DNA from: Cellulosimicrobium cellulans
Lineage (GTDB): Bacteria > Actinomycetota > Actinomycetes > Actinomycetales > Cellulomonadaceae
Direction: 5' to 3'
NCBI RefSeq assembly: GCF_016921195.1
Contig: NZ_JAFGYF010000004.1
Span: 332,391 to 396,390 of the forward strand
DNA: 64,000 bases
In this document: positions 59,440 through 64,000 of the stretch, piece after piece
How the letters are laid out: the number at the start of each line of letters is the position of its first letter
Numbering within the stretch: position 1 is the first letter of the stretch
Translations under genes and position numbers: made by a program
The notes under the pieces: model-generated
Seen by the model: the letters and a program-made list of their open reading frames with translations, nothing else
What the model was told of the DNA's origin: nothing
The model's database searches: none

Positions 59440-61341
59440 GCAGGAGACTCCGGCGTAGCGGTAGGTCAGCTCCTGGGTCGCCCCGTCCGCGGACGTGACC
59501 GTCACCGTCGCGGTACCGGACGGGATCTCCGCCGCGCGCGCCGCGAACGACTGGTAGGTGGTGCGGTGCGGGACGACGTCGTCCACCGACCGCGTCCCGT
59601 AGGGCGTGGCGAGCGTGACGTCCGCGCGACCGTCCCCCGTGCTCGTCGCCCGGACCGCGACGGCCGCCCGGTGCCCCAGGCAGCGCGCCTGGACCTCGAC
59701 GTCGGCCCCCACGCCGGGCGTGAGGTCCGCCGTGGCCGAGAACGTCTCCGCCTCCATGAGCGGGCGCAGGGCCTGCTCGAGCTGGTCGTCGACGAAGTAG
59801 TCCTTGAGGCGAGAGTCGTCGAGGACGTTGCCGATCGCGGCGACGATCATCGCCTGGTCGAGCGACAGGTAGCGCTCGGCGACCGTGCCCGAGCGGACCG
59901 CGACGGAGTCGTAGAACCCGCCCGGCCCGTACGCGCCGAGGTCGTCGGCGAGGTGGCCCAGGTTGTCGAGCACTCCCTCGGTGTCGTACGCGAGGCCGAG
60001 GAACGACGCGTGCGGCGTCACGACGCCGTCGCCGAACTCCGGCGCCGGGTTGGTCGCCTCGCGGCAGCCCTCGAAGCCCAGGTCGACGTCGGTCTCGCCG
60101 TCGGACAGGTAGCCGTCCGAGCGCAGGCCGATCGCGTCGACGCCGTACTCGGCGTACCCGCCGGACGGGTTGCTCGCGGGCGAGAATCCCCACGCCCCGT
60201 AACCGGCCTCGTCGAGTCCGTGCTCCTTGTGCGCGCGCACGACGAGCGGGTGGTTGACGCCCCACGACGTCGGGCCCCACTCCGCCTCGGGCACCAGCAT
60301 GTCCGGCATGAGCGCCTCGAACATCGAGCCGCCCCAGCCGGGCACGACCGCGAGGTCGCGGTAGCGGTACGCGCCCTCGAAGACCGGGACGCCCAGGTAC
60401 TCACGCGTCTCGCCGATCGGCTTCTGCTCCTGCCACGCCCAGTCGCACGTGTCCGGGAACGTCCGGTAGCTCGCGTAGTACGCCTCCGGCGGCACCTCGC
60501 CCTCCGCGATGCCGAGGTACGTCGCGATGCGCGTCTCCGAGACCGTCGTGTCGTAGTGGTGGCACGTGTAGAACACGTCCGTCCCCGTGCCGAGGTAGTC
60601 GCCCGCGACCGAGCAGCCGGGCGGCTCCTCGTCCCAGAACCCGCCGCGCAGCAGCCCGACGCCGAGGTCGGGGCGCGCCTCCGGGTTGTAGAACGCGCCG
60701 AAGTGCATGTCGTCGTAGATCGCGCGCGCCTCGTCCGCGAGGCTCGGCTCGGCCTCCGCGACGACGCGCAGGCCCGCGGCCAGCCAGCCGTTGTCCACCG
60801 AGCTGAGGAACTGGTGGACCGTGTTCCCGTCGTCCGGCCACGTCTCGACCCGGTCACCCGTCGCCGGGTCGTACCAGTTGTAGAACATGCCGCTCGCGTC
60901 GTGCCGGTCGAGCGACGCGAGCGTGTCGAGCGTCGTCGCGAGGCGGTCGCGCGCCTCGGCGTCGTCCACCAGGCCCAGGTCGCGCGCCACGACGGTGGAC
61001 CAGAGCCAGCCGCCGATGTTCGTCGGCGACGTGTACGCGCTGCTCGACGCCGGGTCCAGGTCGCCCTCGATGTTGTCCGCGGGCAGGCCGGTCTCCTCGT
61101 CCGTCATGGCGACCAGCGACGCGTACGTGTCCTCGAGGTACGTCTCCAGCGTCGCGCGCTGCGCGCCGGTCAGGCCCGACGGCCCGACGCCGGGCGCCGC
61201 CTTCGCGGAGACGCCCTCCGCCGCCGCGGGGGCGGCGAGACCGGCCGCGAGGGCCAGGCCGCCGGCGAGTCCGGCCGCGACGAGCGCGGCGCCACGTCGG
61301 CGCTGCACCGCGCGGGGGGTGGGCGCGGTCGTTCCGTCCAT
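59434..61341 (-). CDS. Secreted COG5368/GH144-type enzyme (candidate endo-beta-1,2-glucanase) with shared C-terminal domain
   Basis: This 635-residue protein has a signal peptide at 1-43 (ALVAAGLAGGLALAAGLAAPAAAEG). The (alpha/alpha)6 domain (about 55-535) follows: SSSAYTSPTNIGGWLWSTVVARDLGL, MFYNWYDPATGDRV, SVDNGWLAAGLRVVAEAEP, WGGSMFEALMPDMLVPE and WGPTSWGVNHPLVVRAHKEHG. This is the Glycoamylase family (PF10091) that contains GH144 endo-beta-1,2-glucanases. The tail (about 544-635) is the shared Cys-bounded domain. Secreted cutting of beta-1,2-glucan would feed the importer and phosphorylase at 41335-49950. A perfect palindrome lies 23 bases before the start. Substrate is inferred. Confidence 0.85.
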   Translation of the reverse strand: MDGTTAPTPRAVQRRRGAALVAAGLAGGLALAAGLAAPAAAEGVSAKAAPGVGPSGLTGAQRATLETYLEDTYASLVAMTDEETGLPADNIEGDLDPASSSAYTSPTNIGGWLWSTVVARDLGLVDDAEARDRLATTLDTLASLDRHDASGMFYNWYDPATGDRVETWPDDGNTVHQFLSSVDNGWLAAGLRVVAEAEPSLADEARAIYDDMHFGAFYNPEARPDLGVGLLRGGFWDEEPPGCSVAGDYLGTGTDVFYTCHHYDTTVSETRIATYLGIAEGEVPPEAYYASYRTFPDTCDWAWQEQKPIGETREYLGVPVFEGAYRYRDLAVVPGWGGSMFEALMPDMLVPEAEWGPTSWGVNHPLVVRAHKEHGLDEAGYGAWGFSPASNPSGGYAEYGVDAIGLRSDGYLSDGETDVDLGFEGCREATNPAPEFGDGVVTPHASFLGLAYDTEGVLDNLGHLADDLGAYGPGGFYDSVAVRSGTVAERYLSLDQAMIVAAIGNVLDDSRLKDYFVDDQLEQALRPLMEAETFSATADLTPGVGADVEVQARCLGHRAAVAVRATSTGDGRADVTLATPYGTRSVDDVVPHRTTYQSFAARAAEIPSGTATVTVTSADGATQELTYRYAGVSCG

Positions 61342-61363
61342 CAGGCACTCCTTCGTGTCGCGA

Positions 61364-61381
61364 CGGTCGAAATTTCGACCG
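61364..61381. promoter_or_regulatory. Perfect 18-bp palindrome upstream of the GH144-type gene
   Basis: CGGTCGAAATTTCGACCG is a perfect palindrome placed 23-40 bases before the start of the secreted enzyme, close to its expected promoter. It is LacI-like in size and symmetry. It shares CGGT-x-GAAA and ACCG ends with the site at 45548-45566. Confidence 0.7.
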
Positions 61382-61570
61382 CACTTTCCGAATGGGGGCG
61401 CAGAGAGTAGCCCGGTCGCCCGGAGGGGTCAACGGGCGCCGCGCCGCACGTCGAGGCCGCACCCGACCGCGACGCGAGACGCGCACGCGGAACCCGCGTC
61501 ATGATCCGCGCGCCCGCGCGTCCCTCTCGTGGAGGGTCGCGGACCGGAACGCGACCGAACAGGAGCGGGC

Positions 61571-63466
61571 GTGCACACGCAGGATCTGACCGAGCTCGGC
61601 GACGAGCAGCTGGCCGACGCCGTACGTGGCGGACAGGCGGAGGCGTTCGCCGTGCTCTGGGAGCGGCACGCGGCCGCCGGTCGGGCCGCGGCCCGCCGTC
61701 TCACCTCGACCTACGACCCCGACGACCTGGTCCAGGAGGCGTACCTGCGCATCCTGAGCGCGCTGCAGTCCGGCAGCGGGCCCACCGGGCCCTTCCGCCC
61801 CTACCTGTACACGACCCTGCGCCACGTGGCCGCCGGCTGGGCCCGCACCCCGGACCCCCTGCCCGTCGAGGACGTGCCCGAGGTCGTCGACCCCCGCGAC
61901 CTCTCGACCGAGGTCCTCGAACGCTCGGTGACGGTCCGGGCGTTCCGTCGGCTGCCGGACCGGTGGCAGTCGGTGCTCTGGTACACCGAGGTCGAGGGCA
62001 TGGAGCCGCGCGAGGCGGCACCCCTGCTCGGGCTCTCGGCGGGTGCCACCGCCGCCCTGGCCTACCGCGCCCGAGAAGGCCTGCGCCGCGAGTGGCTGCA
62101 GGCGCACGTCAGCACCGAGTCGGTGGCACCCGAGTGCCGCTGGACGGTCGAGCGGCTGGGCGACCACGCTCGCGGAGCACTCTCACGCGCCGCGCACGAC
62201 CGGGTCGAGGAGCACCTGACCGGGTGCCTGTCGTGCTCGATCCTGGCCGAGGAGGTCGACGACGTCGCCTCCCGTCTGCGGCTCGTGCTGATCCCGCTCG
62301 TCCTCGGCGTGCCCGCGGCCCTGGGCGCCGCGGCGCCCGTCGTCCCGTCCGCCCCGACCCCCTCGAGTGCACCGGCGCCCGACGCCGCCGCGCCTCCGCA
62401 CGGGCGGCCGGGCGCTCGAGAGGCGGCGGGCAGCTCCGGTCCGGGCGTCGTGGTCGCCGCCGTGGCCGCGGTGGTGGTCGCGGTGGCCCTCGGGGCGCTC
62501 GCGGTGGCACGACCCTGGGCCAGCAGCGAGCCCGCCCCGGTCGTCGCGGCCTCCGAGCAGGATGCCGACGCCGACCACACCGCGCCCGCGCCGCCGGCCG
62601 TCCCCACGCCCGCACCGGACGAGGGCCGGCCGGACCCGGCGGCCACGGACGGCGCCTCCTCGGGCGGCCTTGCGACCGACGGCTCCCCGAGTCCTGACGA
62701 CGTCGCCGAGCCGCGTGACCCCGGACCGGCCGGGGCGCCGTCCACCGGGACGCAGACGTCGTCCGGGGCACCGTCCCCCGCGCTCACCGCCCCAGGGCAG
62801 CCGGCGCCCACCGAGCCCGCGGCGCCCGCGGCGCCTGCCCCGACGACTCCGCCGCGGCCGACCGAACCGCCCCCGGTCACGACGACACCGCCGCCCCCGG
62901 TCGTCGAGACCGCGCCCTCGGCCGGTACCCTCGCCGTCTTCCCCGTGCTGCGCGGCACAGGTGAACCAGGAGCGGTCGTCCACGTCCGCGACGCGTCGGG
63001 CGCGGCGGTCGGGAGCGCGACCGTCGCTCCTGACGGTCGCTGGGAGGCCGTGGTCTCGGGGCTGGCTGCGACCGGGGAGCACGTCGTGCGGGTCGTCCAG
63101 GAGGTCGACGGCGTGACGTCGGCGCCCACCGAGCCGTGGGGGCCGTACGTGTTCGACCTCCCCGCCCTCCTGTCGCCGTCACCCGGCGAGACCGTGACCG
63201 GCGTGCCCCAGAACCTGCCCTGGCAGGACCCCGTCTACGCGGTCACCGTGACGTTCTCCGGCACCCCGGGGCTCGTCGTCGAGGCCTTCGTCGACGGGCG
63301 CTCGACCGGCAACCTCCACGTGCTCGACGACGCTCCCGCCGTCCGCCAGGTCTCCGGCCTCGCACCGGGGCCGCACACCTTCGGGCTCCGGTTCGTCGAC
63401 CCCGGCTCGGCGGGCTCCGCGTACGGCCCCACGACGACCGTCGACTTCGTCGTCGCGGGCCCCTGA
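61571..63466 (+). CDS. ECF sigma factor fused to a zinc-finger anti-sigma, membrane and extracellular region
   Basis: This 631-residue single polypeptide carries sigma region 2 at about 12-75 (VRGGQAEAFAVLWERH, YDPDDLVQEAYLRIL) and region 4 at about 115-175 (AFRRLPDRWQSVLWYTEVEGMEPREAAPLLGLSAGATAALAYRAREGLR). A zinc-binding anti-sigma motif follows with Cys189, His215, Cys219 and Cys222 (HLTGCLSC). Hydrophobic segments lie at 236-258 and 292-313. A Pro/Thr-rich stalk (about 320-450) and two Ig-like or carbohydrate-binding-like domains (about 455-631, GTGEPGAVVHVRDASG) end it. GTG 61571 follows AGGAGC. It resembles membrane-tethered ECF groups with fused anti-sigma; release probably needs proteolysis or a conformational signal from outside. 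Confidence 0.9.
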   Translation: MHTQDLTELGDEQLADAVRGGQAEAFAVLWERHAAAGRAAARRLTSTYDPDDLVQEAYLRILSALQSGSGPTGPFRPYLYTTLRHVAAGWARTPDPLPVEDVPEVVDPRDLSTEVLERSVTVRAFRRLPDRWQSVLWYTEVEGMEPREAAPLLGLSAGATAALAYRAREGLRREWLQAHVSTESVAPECRWTVERLGDHARGALSRAAHDRVEEHLTGCLSCSILAEEVDDVASRLRLVLIPLVLGVPAALGAAAPVVPSAPTPSSAPAPDAAAPPHGRPGAREAAGSSGPGVVVAAVAAVVVAVALGALAVARPWASSEPAPVVAASEQDADADHTAPAPPAVPTPAPDEGRPDPAATDGASSGGLATDGSPSPDDVAEPRDPGPAGAPSTGTQTSSGAPSPALTAPGQPAPTEPAAPAAPAPTTPPRPTEPPPVTTTPPPPVVETAPSAGTLAVFPVLRGTGEPGAVVHVRDASGAAVGSATVAPDGRWEAVVSGLAATGEHVVRVVQEVDGVTSAPTEPWGPYVFDLPALLSPSPGETVTGVPQNLPWQDPVYAVTVTFSGTPGLVVEAFVDGRSTGNLHVLDDAPAVRQVSGLAPGPHTFGLRFVDPGSAGSAYGPTTTVDFVVAGP

Positions 63467-63470
63467 CCTC

Positions 63471-63788
63471 TCAGATCTCTCGCGGATCCGCGTGGAAGAG
63501 ACCGTGAGCCCCGGTCACCGCGAGGATGTCGCGGACGTGCTCGCTCGCGCGGAGGAGGACGACACGGTCCGCCACGACCGTGGTCCGCACCAGCAGGGCG
63601 AGGCCGGCGCTGTCCATGAAGGTCACGTCCGCCGCGTCGACCAGCAACGCCCCTCGGACCAGTCCGAGGCGCGCCTCGAGCGTGTCGGCGACCACCGTGG
63701 CGAGCTCGTAGTCGACCTCGCCCCACAGACGCAAGGTCGAGCCGACCAGCTCGACACCTGCTCCGGCAACGTTCGTGTGACGGAACAT
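63471..63788 (-). CDS. STAS-domain protein (anti-sigma factor antagonist type)
   Basis: This 105-residue STAS fold has LRLWGEVDYELATVVADTLEARL, LLVDAADVTFMDSAGLALLVRTT with the phosphorylatable Ser in DSAG, and LRASEHVRDILAVTGAHGLFHAD. Such proteins bind anti-sigma factors or kinases in partner switching. ATG 63788 follows GGAGGAG. It is convergent with the sigma/anti-sigma fusion, only 4 bases apart. No RsbW-type kinase is seen in the window, so the partner lies elsewhere. Confidence 0.88.
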   Translation of the reverse strand: MFRHTNVAGAGVELVGSTLRLWGEVDYELATVVADTLEARLGLVRGALLVDAADVTFMDSAGLALLVRTTVVADRVVLLRASEHVRDILAVTGAHGLFHADPREI

Positions 63789-63902
63789 CCCCACTCCTCC
63801 CCAACGCTGTCGTCTGGGGAAGAGGACGTCATCACGCCCTACGACATGACGCGTGCCACCGGGTGAACAGGTCGGCACCGTGGTGCGCGCTGCCCGGTAC
63901 CG

Positions 63903-64000
63903 CTAGTTGTACTGACCGGACAGGTTGGTCAAGCGTGTGATGGGTGGCTTGTTCCCGCAGGCGGTGTGGGGACGGTGGTGGTTGTACTCGTGGAGCCATG
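63903..64000 (-). mobile_element. C-terminal end of an IS481-family transposase, cut by window edge
   Basis: On the minus strand the last 31 codons read WLHEYNHHRPHTACGNKP then PITRLTNLSGQYN and a TAG at 63903-63905. The YN-x2-RPH-x3-G-x3-P pattern is the end of the integrase core of IS481/IS3 type transposases, and the NLSGQYN ending is IS481-like. It is not a full gene in the window. An insertion sequence end should lie between about 63790 and 63902, but no clear inverted repeat was seen because the other end is missing. Confidence 0.85.

Overview
The window is very GC-rich throughout, has strong GGAGG ribosome binding sites, frequent GTG starts and many ATGA or GTGA stop/start overlaps. 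It is dense in secreted carbohydrate-active enzymes and ABC or ECF sugar importers. This fits a soil or plant-debris actinobacterium of the Promicromonosporaceae/Cellulomonadaceae group. The GH92 enzyme (19090-24219) carries a Gln in place of the usual catalytic Glu, as in the mannose-phosphate uncapping enzyme known from Cellulosimicrobium cellulans, so Cellulosimicrobium is my best guess for the genus.

Layout. 1-686: start of a secreted tandem discoidin-type protein. 1090-3098: TetR/aldo-keto reductase/DUF2316 unit with two operators. 3244-12403: catabolic island with a CE4-type deacetylase, an FCD regulator, an Asp-box (sialidase-fold) protein, a complete dedicated ECF transporter (S, T, two ATPases), a short-chain dehydrogenase, and the DgoK/DgoA kinase-aldolase pair. 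12472-16371: heavy-metal block with an ArsB-like permease, a Cys-tailed cation transporter with a CmtR-type sensor, and a KmtR-type sensor with a CDF exporter. 16497-18161: ATP-dependent DNA ligase. 19090-24219: giant GH92. 24451-31422: small regulators, a RibD-like reductase, a dehalogenase-like hydrolase, a divergent PAS-ANTAR/GAF-ANTAR pair and an alcohol dehydrogenase. 31451-31560: apparent remnant of a chloramphenicol acetyltransferase gene. 31693-34251: lipoprotein/NRAMP-like/two PRC-barrel-like genes. 35166-36641: fluoride riboswitch, universal stress protein and two crcB/fluC genes. 38704-40617: GntR regulator and a secreted DUF1080 protein.

41335-49950 holds a GH94-type phosphorylase, TetR regulator, ABC sugar importer and GH1 beta-glucosidase. 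With the secreted COG5368/GH144-type enzyme at 59434-61341 it reads as a candidate beta-1,2-glucan (sophoro-oligosaccharide) pathway: cut outside, import, phosphorolyse, hydrolyse. 50053-59282 is a second sugar regulon: RbsABC-type importer, SIS isomerase, FGGY kinase and transaldolase-like aldolase on one strand, and a SorC-type regulator, RPE-like epimerase and LacI regulator on the other. Palindromic sites lie between the two arms. 61571-63466 encodes an unusual one-polypeptide ECF sigma factor, zinc-finger anti-sigma and membrane/extracellular sensor, next to a STAS protein. The window ends inside an IS481-type transposase.

Across the window, three secreted proteins (GH92, DUF1080, GH144-type) share a C-terminal domain of about 85-90 residues with a conserved N-terminal RCL cysteine and a terminal cysteine. 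All functions are inferred from translated sequence and gene context; no database search was possible.
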